Shown: positions 27,321 through 35,168 of the stretch, piece by piece | Layout of the letters: each line of letters opens with the position of its first letter | Position numbering within the stretch: position 1 is the first letter of the stretch | Source of the DNA: Nitrospirota bacterium | Lineage (GTDB): Bacteria; Nitrospirota; Thermodesulfovibrionia; Thermodesulfovibrionales; UBA6898 | DNA length: 64,000 nt | Assembly: GCA_016215155.1 (NCBI GenBank) | Contig: JACRLQ010000084.1 | Span: forward strand, 1 to 64,000 | Direction of reading: 5' to 3' | Made by a program: the position numbers and the translations under genes | Notes under the pieces: model-generated | Databases searched by the model: none | What the model was told of the DNA's origin: nothing | Seen by the model: only the letters and a program-made list of their open reading frames with translations

Positions 27321-30065
27321 ATGATAACCAACGTGGACAGACTTACAGAACATGGTTGCGGAGCAGAGAGGAAGGACAAGGTATGCCGTTCGCGCGGAGG
27401 GGAATCATGCGCCTTTGACGGGGCGATGATAGTCCTCCAGCCCATCGCCGATGCCGCCCACCTGGTCCATGGCCCTATCGCCTGCTGCGGCAATTCATGG
27501 GAAGGCCGCGGCGCCTTGTCGCACGTAGGGGCACGGCACGCCGTGCCTCTGCACAAAATGGGATTCACCACGGACATGAATGAGCTGGATATTGTCTATG
27601 GTTCCGAAGAAAAGCTCCTTCGGGCCATTTTGCGGACGTTCGAGGCAGTCAGGCCGAAGGCCATATTTGTCTATGCGACCTGTGTAAGCGGCCTTACGGG
27701 GGAAGACATCGAGGCCGTCTGCAGGAAGGCTGAGACTGAACTCGACATAAAGGTCATTCCGGTCAACGCCCCGGGATTTGTCGGCCCGAAAAACCTCGGC
27801 AACCGGATTGCGGGCGAGGTGCTGCTCAACCATGTTATAGGGACTGGGGAACCACCGGATTTATCTTCACCCGTGGAAATCATAACGCCCCCTGCCCCCT
27901 CTTATCTTAAGAGGGGGGAAGATGAATATATATCAGAGAAACTGAGGGGGGTGGACATCAACCTCATAGGTGAATATAACATCGGCGGAGATCTGTGGGT
28001 CGTTGAACCGGTCCTCCGGAAGGCCGGTCTTTCGGTCCTTTCGAGGATAACGGGCGACAGCGCCTTCGAAGAGATTACCTATGCCCATCGCGCAAAACTG
28101 AATGTCGTGGTCTGCAGCAGGGCGCTTATCAATGTGGCTGTCGAGATGGAGCGCAGGTACGGCATCCCTTATATTGAGGTCTCGTTTTTTGGAAAGACCG
28201 AGATGTCGAAGGCCCTGAGGCTGATAGCGCGGAAGCTGGAAGTCGGAAGTAGGAAGCAGGGTATATCTGAAAAAGTAGAGGCAGTCATAACACATGAAGA
28301 AAAAGTCGTAGATGAAAGGCTCAGTCCATATTCTTATCTCAGGGGGAAAAAAGCGGTCCTCTATACCGGAGGCGTCAAGAGCTGGTCTTTTATCTCGGCC
28401 CTGCTTGATCTAGGGATAGAGGTCGTCGGAGTCGGCACAAAGAAGAGCACGTATGAGGACGAAAAAAAGATGAAGGAGATCCTGGGGGCTGACGCGCCGC
28501 TTCTTGAAGACGTTACACCGAAAAATCTGCTGAAGACCCTCAGGGAGCATGATGCGGACATTCTGGTTGCGGGAGGCAGAAACCAGTATCTTGCGGTCAA
28601 GGAAGGGTACCCCTTTGTCGATGTAAATCAGGAGCGCCATATTGCCTATGCTGGGTATGAGGGCCTGGTCAATCTGGCGGAGCAGATACATAACAGCATA
28701 AGGTTCTACGCAGGGACCAGAGACCGGGAATCCGGGATCAGAAATTCTCAAATTGCCGGTCCCCGGTCCCCGGTCCCAAATCCCGTGCTTATAAATCCTT
28801 TAAAGCACTCTCCCTCGATAGGAGCGGCCATGGCGCTTCAGGGTATCCACCGCGCAATACCGGTCATTCATGGGGCCCAGGGCTGCACATTTCTCGGGAA
28901 GGTCTTGCTGACGAGACATTTCAGGGAACCCATCGCGCTTGCAGGTTCAAAATTGTTTGCCGAGGATGTTGTCATGGGCAGTGAAGATGCCCTGACCAGG
29001 GTCATTGACGGCCTGCTCGAAAAAAACAGCCCTGACGTTATCGGCATTCTCACCTCGGGACTATCTGAAGTCAAAGGGGACGACATTGCGTCAGTTGTAA
29101 AAATAATCAACGGAAGGCGGACTAAGACCGGGGTAATTCATGTCCCTACCCCAGACTATGACGGCAGCCTCGAAACCGGGTATTCTCGCGCGACGGAGGC
29201 CCTCTTGTCCCTGGCGGAAGGCGGACACGATATTTATATGCCCTCCGTGCTTCCCTTCGAAGCGGACCCCGGGCAGCGTGAAATCCAGATCAATGTACTG
29301 GCGGGTCCGCACCTCACTCCGGCGGATGTGCTGGAACTTAGGGAGATCATCGAGGCCTTCGGAATGAGACCGATCATACTCCCGGACCTTTCGGCCCTGG
29401 ACGGCAGCAGGGAGGGGGTCTCTCCTCTGGCAACGGGCGGGACTACCGTTGATGAGATCCGCGCAATGGGGTCTTCGGAATTTACAATCGCGGTCGGCCC
29501 GAGCATGGAACAGCCGGCAAGGCTGCTCAAGGAAAAATTCGGCATTGAATACAGGACCATCGAAAGTCTCTCGGGGTTGAAGGCAGTAGACCATTTCCTG
29601 GAGCTGGTCAGTATGCTGAGCGGCTGCCGGGTCCCTAAAAAATACGAGCGGCAGCGACGGGTCCTGGTGGACGGCATGCGGGATGCCCACTTCTATACCG
29701 CCGGAAGGAAGGCGGCTCTGGCGCTTGAGCCGGACCAAGCGCTGCAGATGGCTAAAGTTTTGGCTGAGATGGGTATGGATATAAGTCTTGTGGTTACGCC
29801 GGTCGAATCAGCCGCAAATGCAAGGATCGCCGCGGATTGCGTGAGGACCGGGGACCTTTTTTCACTGGCTGGAGAGTTTGACATCATCCTTTCGAACTCA
29901 CATGCAAAAGACAGGGCGAAAGAACTACGGGTCCCCTTACTGCATACAGGATTCCCGGTTTTTAATAAACCTGGGAATACCGCGAAGATGACCCTAGGTT
30001 ATCGTGGGACACTGGAGCTTGTTAATGACATTGCCAATTTATTGGCCCAGGAGGTGCATTCATGA
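27321..30065 (+). CDS. nifEN: Fused FeMo-co scaffold NifE-NifN with repeat insertions
   Basis: A 914-residue fusion of the two scaffold subunits that mature NifB-co into FeMo-co. The NifE half (1-465) shows GPIACCGNSW, ATCVSGLTGEDIEAVC, GEYNIGGDLW, CSRALINVAVEMERRYG and VDVNQERH. The NifN half (about 488-914) shows SPSIGAAMALQGIHRAIPVI, HGAQGCTF and TSGLSEVKGDD. Four in-frame insertions look repeat-derived: 70-76 (palindrome 27530-27547), 192-199 (palindrome 27895-27917), 304-314 (GGAAG units) and 466-485 (GGGACC/GGTCCC linker). Separate NifE and NifN are the rule; fusions occur in some lineages. No frameshift was found. Confidence 0.95.
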   Translation: MITNVDRLTEHGCGAERKDKVCRSRGGESCAFDGAMIVLQPIADAAHLVHGPIACCGNSWEGRGALSHVGARHAVPLHKMGFTTDMNELDIVYGSEEKLLRAILRTFEAVRPKAIFVYATCVSGLTGEDIEAVCRKAETELDIKVIPVNAPGFVGPKNLGNRIAGEVLLNHVIGTGEPPDLSSPVEIITPPAPSYLKRGEDEYISEKLRGVDINLIGEYNIGGDLWVVEPVLRKAGLSVLSRITGDSAFEEITYAHRAKLNVVVCSRALINVAVEMERRYGIPYIEVSFFGKTEMSKALRLIARKLEVGSRKQGISEKVEAVITHEEKVVDERLSPYSYLRGKKAVLYTGGVKSWSFISALLDLGIEVVGVGTKKSTYEDEKKMKEILGADAPLLEDVTPKNLLKTLREHDADILVAGGRNQYLAVKEGYPFVDVNQERHIAYAGYEGLVNLAEQIHNSIRFYAGTRDRESGIRNSQIAGPRSPVPNPVLINPLKHSPSIGAAMALQGIHRAIPVIHGAQGCTFLGKVLLTRHFREPIALAGSKLFAEDVVMGSEDALTRVIDGLLEKNSPDVIGILTSGLSEVKGDDIASVVKIINGRRTKTGVIHVPTPDYDGSLETGYSRATEALLSLAEGGHDIYMPSVLPFEADPGQREIQINVLAGPHLTPADVLELREIIEAFGMRPIILPDLSALDGSREGVSPLATGGTTVDEIRAMGSSEFTIAVGPSMEQPARLLKEKFGIEYRTIESLSGLKAVDHFLELVSMLSGCRVPKKYERQRRVLVDGMRDAHFYTAGRKAALALEPDQALQMAKVLAEMGMDISLVVTPVESAANARIAADCVRTGDLFSLAGEFDIILSNSHAKDRAKELRVPLLHTGFPVFNKPGNTAKMTLGYRGTLELVNDIANLLAQEVHS
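27530..27547. repeat. Palindrome inside nifE (GGCACGGC/GCCGTGCC)
   Basis: Perfect 8-bp arms with AC in the centre, preceded by GTAGG. It encodes GARHAVP where NifE homologues have a shorter SSGS-type loop before the GFTTD motif. Confidence 0.65.
27895..27917. repeat. Palindrome inside nifE (CCCCCTCTTA/TAAGAGGGGG)
   Basis: Perfect 10-bp arms around TCT, in frame, encoding residues 192-199. The same element stands in the nifK-nifEN spacer at 27162-27179. Confidence 0.85.
28228..28262. repeat. GGAAG-type repeat inside nifE
   Basis: GGAAGCTGGAAGTCGGAAGT followed by AGGAAGCAGG. The AGCGCGGAAG start is shared with the nifH-nifD spacer repeat. It encodes a short basic insert, RKLEVGSRKQG. Confidence 0.6.
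28711..28790. repeat. Imperfect inverted repeat forming the NifE-NifN linker
   Basis: GGGACC with ACCGGGAATCCGGGA on the left faces GGTCCCCGGTCCCCGGTCCC on the right. It encodes a hydrophilic Arg/Pro-rich linker (about residues 466-488) exactly between the end of NifE and the start of NifN. Confidence 0.65.
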
Positions 30066-30460
30066 AGGTTGCCTTCGCAACGACGGATGGAACCAATGTA
30101 AACGAACATTTTGGAAGGTCCGGCAAGTTTGCCGTCTACGAACTGACAATGGAGGGGTACTCCTTTGTTGAGCTGAGGAGATTTGCCGACGGCAGGGACA
30201 CCGGCATCGAAGAGACAAAGGGAATGGGGCAGGCACATGATCAAAAAGTCGAAAGCAAGATTGAACAGCTGGCTGACTGCCGGATCATCTATATGACCGA
30301 GATAGGAGGACCGTCGGCGGCGAGGTTGATAAAAAGAGGCCTGATGCCGGTCAAGGTCAAGGATGCGGTGACAATAGAGGAGTCACTCGAGAGGCTCCTC
30401 GCAACGATAAAGGGGTCCCCGCCGCCATGGCTTAGGAAGTTAGTCAGCGGTGAGAAGTAG
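30062..30460 (+). CDS. nifX: NifX-type dinitrogenase cofactor carrier protein
   Basis: A 132-residue member of the NifX/NifY/NafY domain family that binds NifB-co or FeMo-co precursors. It opens KVAFATTDGTNVNEHFGRSG (the HFGRS loop is diagnostic) and contains HDQKVESKIEQLADCRIIYM, EIGGPSAARLIKRG and a C-terminal PPPWLRKLV. ATG overlaps the nifEN stop (ATGA), so synthesis should be coupled to the scaffold. NifX and NafY cannot be separated with certainty by sequence alone. Confidence 0.9.
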   Translation: MKVAFATTDGTNVNEHFGRSGKFAVYELTMEGYSFVELRRFADGRDTGIEETKGMGQAHDQKVESKIEQLADCRIIYMTEIGGPSAARLIKRGLMPVKVKDAVTIEESLERLLATIKGSPPPWLRKLVSGEK

Positions 30461-30473
30461 GCGGTCCATGTCT

Positions 30474-30502
30474 GTCATTCCCGAAGTCCGTAATCGGGAA
30501 TC
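30474..30502. repeat. REP-type palindrome downstream of nifX
   Basis: GTCATTCCCGA and TCGGGAATCC form the hairpin; the spacer to 30631 also has a CCCAGGATGACG tail, perhaps the other end of a longer composite. No gene lies in 30461-30631. Confidence 0.65.
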
Positions 30503-30631
30503 CATTTTATCAGGGTGTCCCGGGTTCCCCTCGCCCCAGGCGGGTCAAGTCCCAGGATGACGACTCTTATTTTATGAGCAGAACCTTAACAGTTTCAGTT
30601 GTAATTAAATCAAAACAAGGAGGAGTGCAAA

Positions 30632-30949
30632 ATGAAGATGATCAGGGCTTTTATCAGACCGGAAAAGGAACAGGAAGTGGTGCTGGCGCTTGAGGGGGCC
30701 GGGTTTCCGTCCCTTACGAAAATGCCGGTGTTCGGACGCGGAAAACAGAAGGGCCTTCAGGTCGGACCGGTACACTATGACGAGCTGCCTAAGACACTCA
30801 TCATGATGGTGGTCAACGACGGAGACGTCACAAAGGTGGTCGATCTCATGATGGACAAGTCGCGGACGGGTTTTGTGGGAGACGGGAAGATCTTCGTCAG
30901 CCCTGTCGAGGCCACATACACGGTCAGAACGGGTGAGGCGGCGCTCTGA
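30632..30949 (+). CDS. nifI1: PII-like nitrogenase regulator NifI1
   Basis: A 105-residue GlnB-family protein. KMIRAFIRPEKEQEV opens it, followed by GFPSLTKMPVFGRGKQKG, YDELPKTLIMMVV and a C-terminal VGDGKIFVSPVEATYTVRTG. The T loop is short and lacks the uridylylated Tyr motif of GlnB. In methanogens and anaerobic bacteria NifI1-NifI2 binds the MoFe protein and blocks it unless 2-oxoglutarate and ATP are high. AAGGAGG precedes the ATG. In those organisms the pair usually lies between nifH and nifD; here it is after nifX. Confidence 0.93.
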   Translation: MKMIRAFIRPEKEQEVVLALEGAGFPSLTKMPVFGRGKQKGLQVGPVHYDELPKTLIMMVVNDGDVTKVVDLMMDKSRTGFVGDGKIFVSPVEATYTVRTGEAAL

Positions 30950-30979
30950 TTCGGGAATATAAACAAAGGAGAATTGGAC

Positions 30980-31399
30980 ATGAAAGAAATAACCGCAGTC
31001 ATAAGAAGAGATAAACTTCAGGAAACGAAGAAGGTGCTGGAAGATCTCGGGTTTCCTTCGCTGACAATCCAGAGCGTTGACGGCAGGGGAAAGCAGAAGG
31101 GCATGGTATGTAACAACGACCTCGATCCGGAACTTCCCGACAATTTCTGCACCTCGGTCAAACTGAACCCTACGCCGTCGGCCTATGCCCTCGAGCATTC
31201 GTTGCCGAAGGTGGCGCTTTTCGTGCCGAAACGGATGCTGACGATGGTCGTGCCCGACGACCTTGTGACCAAAATAGTAAAGTCGATCATCAGCGTGAAT
31301 AAAACCGGAAAGACGGGCGACGGCAAGATATTCGTCTCGCCGGTCGAAGGCGCGGTAAGGGTCAGGACCTCGGAGACGGGCGGAGAAGCCATAGCGTAG
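30980..31399 (+). CDS. nifI2: PII-like nitrogenase regulator NifI2
   Basis: A 139-residue GlnB-family protein with the long insert typical of NifI2 (about residues 40-75, containing NNDLDPELPDNFCTSVKL). The conserved PII ends are present: KEITAVIRRDKLQETKKVL and GKTGDGKIFVSPVEGAVRVR. It would form a hetero-oligomer with NifI1. AAAGGAGA lies before the ATG at 30980, 30 bp after nifI1. Confidence 0.93.
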   Translation: MKEITAVIRRDKLQETKKVLEDLGFPSLTIQSVDGRGKQKGMVCNNDLDPELPDNFCTSVKLNPTPSAYALEHSLPKVALFVPKRMLTMVVPDDLVTKIVKSIISVNKTGKTGDGKIFVSPVEGAVRVRTSETGGEAIA

Positions 31400-31557
31400 A
31401 GGGCGGACACCCATTCATTTGAAAGTCCTCCTCTTTATAAGGGGAGGTACGGTGGGGTATTGGAAAATTTACCACTCCCTCTCAACCCCTGCTTAAGGCG
31501 CCTACTGTTGGTCCCTGTAAAGGCGGGGCCACTACCCGTACCAGAAAGGAGAATATT

Positions 31558-31833
31558 ATGGCAATCGTAGGATATACAAGGGGCGGGGAGGCTTGGACGC
31601 CCCGCTTCATAGAGTCGATCGATGTTAATAAATGCATCGGCTGCGGACGCTGTTACAAGGCCTGCAGCCGTAAAGTTCTCGAGCTGATCGAAAAGCCTTT
31701 CGAAGGCGAGGACGAATACGGGGACGATATGGGCAATAAGGTCATGTCGGTGGCCAATCCCGGCAACTGCATAGGCTGTGAGGCCTGCGCACGCACCTGT
31801 ACGAAGAAATGCCAGGTGCATATCGAACTGTGA
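31558..31833 (+). CDS. fdxB: Nif-specific ferredoxin III (FdxB type)
   Basis: A 91-residue ferredoxin with two cluster motifs: CIGCGRCYKAC and CIGCEACARTC, the latter followed by TKKC. The N-terminus GYTRGGEAWTPRFIESID matches the nif-specific ferredoxin III family. It may feed electrons to NifH or to cofactor assembly. AAAGGAG precedes the ATG. It is the last gene of this nif block before the island. Confidence 0.92.
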   Translation: MAIVGYTRGGEAWTPRFIESIDVNKCIGCGRCYKACSRKVLELIEKPFEGEDEYGDDMGNKVMSVANPGNCIGCEACARTCTKKCQVHIEL

Positions 31834-32049
31834 GATACTGCTTTGGCGAATGAACGACCCCGATGCAAAGCATCGAGGAATTCTTTTGATTAAATAATGC
31901 TTTTTTTGTCATTGTCCGGCTTGACCGGACAATCCAGAAACGACTGAAGTGCTGGATTCCCCGATCAAGTCGTGGAATGACAAAACGAAAAGTTATTTTC
32001 TGCTTTGTTCGGCGTACTATTTTTTTTGTGATCTCTTATGGAGCTGATT
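31834..32049. repeat. Two palindromic repeats after fdxB
   Basis: ATTGTCCGG/CCGGACAAT (31911-31933) is one hairpin. The other, at 31953-31982, is of the GGATTCCCCG...GGAATGACA type and resembles the REP family elsewhere in the window. No gene is seen. Confidence 0.6.
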
Positions 32050-32790
32050 ATGAATGCTTATGATAGCTATATTCTCTGTATACTGATTTTTACCGCAGCG
32101 GTGCTTTACTCCTCAGTCGGACATGGAGGGGCCTCCGGATACCTGGCGGCTATGGCCTTGGTCGGCCTGGCGCCGGGGATTATGAAGCCGACGGCCCTTT
32201 TACTTAATATCCTTGTCTCCCTCATTGCCACGATAAGATTTTATCGTGCGGGGGGCTTTTCCTGGCCTGTTTTTCTGCAGTTCGCTGCAGCCTCTATCCC
32301 CTTTGCCTTTTGGGGAGGGACATTGTCTCTGCCGGGTACTTTACATAGATATATCATAGGGGTGGTCCTTATATTCGCCGCCTTCCAACTTTTTCGTTAT
32401 ACAAAATGCAGAGCTAACGGCGGCAGCAACCCTATTCCAGTTTCAGCGGCAATTCTTTGGGGCTCAGGGATTGGATTGTTGTCGGGACTTACCGGCGTCG
32501 GCGGTGGCATATTCCTGACCCCGCTTCTGCTTTTTACGGGCTGGGCAAAACCACGCGAGGCTGCGGGTGTTTCGGCCGCGTTTATCTTTGTAAACTCGAT
32601 AGCCGGTATACTCGGATATTATTCCAAGATCCAGTTACTGCCGAACACCATCGTTATGTTCGCGATAGCTGCCGTTACAGGCGGCATCATAGGGTCGGGA
32701 CTGGGAAGCCGTCATTATTCGGGCGGGACATTACGGCGTCTGCTTGCGACGGTCGTCGCCATCGCCGGCCTCAAATTTATATTGTCATAA
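32050..32790 (+). CDS. TauE/SafE-family membrane permease
   Basis: A protein of about 246 residues with seven to eight membrane helices. The family motif is duplicated in both halves: SVGHGGASGYLAAMALVG near the N-terminus and LTGVGGGIFLTPLLLF in the middle. TauE/SafE proteins export sulfite, sulfoacetate or related anions; the substrate here is unknown. The ATG at 32050 has GGAG six bases upstream; the ATG four codons earlier is part of that site. It has no obvious role in nitrogen fixation. Confidence 0.88.
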   Translation: MNAYDSYILCILIFTAAVLYSSVGHGGASGYLAAMALVGLAPGIMKPTALLLNILVSLIATIRFYRAGGFSWPVFLQFAAASIPFAFWGGTLSLPGTLHRYIIGVVLIFAAFQLFRYTKCRANGGSNPIPVSAAILWGSGIGLLSGLTGVGGGIFLTPLLLFTGWAKPREAAGVSAAFIFVNSIAGILGYYSKIQLLPNTIVMFAIAAVTGGIIGSGLGSRHYSGGTLRRLLATVVAIAGLKFILS

Positions 32791-33198
32791 ACGGTGTTTC
32801 AGCGAGACCGGCAAGGTCCGAAATATAGTACTGTAGTTTGACTTCTTCCTGAAATTTGACAATCCTGAGAATTCTTCTTTTCAAAATCAACAAAATAATG
32901 TAACGTAATAGCGGGAATCAATAATGGCGAACTGCAAACATTCTCTGACTAATATACAAATTCCGATATTATCGGGGCGGGTGCTGTCGCAAAACTGGGG
33001 AACTAACGTCGGATTTCGGTTGTTACCCCCCTTTATCGCTCTAATTACAAGTTCTAATAGCCTTGTTTTAGATAATCCACTAATAACGCAAACTGCGGTG
33101 CTAACGGGTTCACGCGCACGCGCGCGTGAATGGATTAATAACTGGTTGGCAACGATAAGATATTGCACTATTATCTACTATTCTGGTAAATTCTAACT
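32791..33198. other. Gene-free AT-rich boundary of the RM island
   Basis: About 400 bp. It contains a perfect 9-bp palindrome, TTCACGCGC/GCGCGTGAA at 33109-33130, preceded by CTAAC and followed by GGTTGGC. Small open frames on both strands cross the palindrome and have no family features. Base composition drops in GC here compared with the nif genes. Confidence 0.6.
33109..33130. repeat. Palindrome at the left edge of the RM cassette
   Basis: TTCACGCGC and GCGCGTGAA separated by ACGC. It may be a degenerate attC-like or operator hairpin upstream of the methyltransferase gene. The outer bases do not satisfy the attC core rule. Confidence 0.5.
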
Positions 33199-34191
33199 AT
33201 GACGGTGAGAATGACAACATTCATTCGTGAGGATTCAAGAATTTGCCTTGGGGACGCTTTAACTCATTATGAGAAATGGCAGAAACCTACAGTTATAATT
33301 TCCGATGGCCCTTATGGGCTTGGAAGTTATCCCGGCGACCCAGAAACCACAGTTGAGTTGCCGGAAGTGTATAAACCCCATTTTGAAGCATGGTCCAACT
33401 ATGCGCTTCCTTCAACAACTTTATGGTTCTGGAATAGCGAGCTTGGATGGGCTACCGTTCATCCGCTTCTTGATAAATATGGATGGGACTTTAGAAACTG
33501 TCATGTTTGGGATAAGGGGATTTCTCATATTGCCGGTAATTCCAATACAAAAACCTTAAGAAAGTTTCCCGTAGTAACCGAAGTCTGCGTTCAATATGTT
33601 AAAAGGGTAACATTTCCAATGAATGGTTCAATCCTTTCGATGCAGGCATGGCTGCGGCACGAATGGGAACGCACAGGGCTTCCTTTTTCAAAGACTAATG
33701 AGGCCTGCGGCGTCAAGAACGCCGCAACGAGGAAATATTTTACGAAATGCCATTTGTGGTATTTCCCCCCGCCGGAAGCTTTTGAATCGTTTGTGAAATA
33801 TGCAAATAAAAATGGCAACGCTAAAGGACGTCCGTATTTTTCACTTGACGGTAAACGTTCCTTAACAGGAGGCGAATGGGAAAAAATGCGAGCAAAATTT
33901 TATTGCCACAATGGAACGACAAATGTGTGGCAGGAAAATGCAGTGCGAGGCATTGAACGGTTAAAAGAACAAAACAAATGCATTCATATGAATCAAAAGC
34001 CATTAAAACTTCTCGAACTTTGCATTAACGCCTCTTCAGATGAAGGAGACGTGGTATGGGAGCCTTTCGGGGGGTTATGCTCTGCGAGCATCGCCGCGCA
34101 TAAAATAAGTCGTAGTTCCTTTGCTGCCGAGATTATTCCAGAATATTTTGATATAGCCTGTAAGAGACTGGATAACTACGATGTCTTCTGA
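33199..34191 (+). CDS. Beta-class DNA methyltransferase of a type II RM system
   Basis: A 330-residue amino-methyltransferase (N4-cytosine or N6-adenine). Motif IV appears first as IISDGPYGLGSYPG (a DPPY variant, S/D-G-P-Y). Motif I comes late as VWEPFGGLCSASIAA, preceded by HMNQKPLKLLELCI, the beta-class motif order. It would protect host DNA from the neighbouring nuclease, whose start overlaps its end by 11 bp. Codons are AT-rich compared with the nif genes, which implies transfer. No controller (C) gene is seen. The target sequence cannot be predicted. Confidence 0.85.
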   Translation: MTVRMTTFIREDSRICLGDALTHYEKWQKPTVIISDGPYGLGSYPGDPETTVELPEVYKPHFEAWSNYALPSTTLWFWNSELGWATVHPLLDKYGWDFRNCHVWDKGISHIAGNSNTKTLRKFPVVTEVCVQYVKRVTFPMNGSILSMQAWLRHEWERTGLPFSKTNEACGVKNAATRKYFTKCHLWYFPPPEAFESFVKYANKNGNAKGRPYFSLDGKRSLTGGEWEKMRAKFYCHNGTTNVWQENAVRGIERLKEQNKCIHMNQKPLKLLELCINASSDEGDVVWEPFGGLCSASIAAHKISRSSFAAEIIPEYFDIACKRLDNYDVF

Positions 34192-35074
34192 GCCTACTCG
34201 TACATCTTGGCCGAAAAACTGGCAACATTCAGAATTGCATAAGCGCGTCCGCGAAGCTATTTTTGCGCTTCCATCATACTTTCGCACTTCAACAAATATT
34301 GAGGGCATATCAGCTACAGACATTTTTACTCTAAACAGCGCATTAGGCGCTACAATTGAAAATCAAGTTGTTAATACTCTTAATCAAATGCGTGCAGTGT
34401 GGGACCCTAACGAAAAATATCTTCTCTATTCATTTGTCCGTCAACCGCAGACATTTCCTGACGTTCTCTTAAGAAAGTCATCGACAGAACAACATGACAT
34501 AATTCTTGGCATTGAGCTAAAAGGCTGGTATCTTCTTGCAAAGGAAGCAGAGCCCAGTTTCCGCTTTCAGGTCACGCCTGCAGCTTGTGCATCCCAAGAC
34601 TTGATTGTAGTCGTGCCGTGGGCACTAAACAATGTAATTTCAGGTTCACCGCAAGTTTTCCAGCCATTTATCGAGTCTGCTCGCTACGCAGCAGACTACC
34701 GCAATTACCATTGGAAATATTTGAGACAGACGTCATCAGATTCAACCATTATTCATCCTTCCAATGTCTCGCCTTATCCCCGCAAAAGTGATCAAATTGG
34801 TGATAAGCCTGTTTCTGATAGTGGCGGCAATTTTGGTCGGTTCTCACGAACTGGCATCATGGATAATTATCTTTCAGTTGCTAAAGCAACATTGCTTTGT
34901 GGAATTCCAGCCCAAAACTGGCTTGAGTTTTTCAAGATATTTCAAGATCAAAAAGCCACAGGGCAAATTCATGATGAAATCCTTCGTCTTAAGAATCGAT
35001 ATGCTTCTACTCTGTCTGAGGGCACCCCTGTTGAAATTATTTTAAATCAAATAGAAAACCTACTGAAAGAATAG
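34181..35074 (+). CDS. Putative type II restriction endonuclease, PD-(D/E)xK
   Basis: A 297-residue protein. The likely catalytic core is FPDVLL ... GIELKGWYLL (about residues 92-118): Pro-Asp, then Glu-x-Lys about 20 residues on, the PD-(D/E)xK arrangement. The rest is not similar to any nuclease I recognise. Overlap with the methyltransferase gene and shared AT-rich composition support an RM pair. The gene ends 94 bp before an attC site in the same orientation. Confidence 0.75.
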   Translation: MSSEPTRTSWPKNWQHSELHKRVREAIFALPSYFRTSTNIEGISATDIFTLNSALGATIENQVVNTLNQMRAVWDPNEKYLLYSFVRQPQTFPDVLLRKSSTEQHDIILGIELKGWYLLAKEAEPSFRFQVTPAACASQDLIVVVPWALNNVISGSPQVFQPFIESARYAADYRNYHWKYLRQTSSDSTIIHPSNVSPYPRKSDQIGDKPVSDSGGNFGRFSRTGIMDNYLSVAKATLLCGIPAQNWLEFFKIFQDQKATGQIHDEILRLKNRYASTLSEGTPVEIILNQIENLLKE

Positions 35075-35168
35075 CGTCAAAAAAATTCACCTCCCGACAG
35101 ATGTTACGCTTGTTGAGGGTTTCAAAACACGAAATGGCCTCGACATTGAATTGAATAATGATGAATAC

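Noticed and set aside
33099-33157. Second attC site at the left edge of the RM cassette
   Set aside because: CTAAC and GTTGGC flank a good hairpin, but GTTGGCA does not fit GTTRRRY and the two spacers are very unequal (3 versus 14 bases). Kept only as a palindrome.
32887-33196. Small frames on both strands upstream of the methyltransferase
   Set aside because: Both run across the GC palindrome and have no recognisable domain or ribosome binding site.
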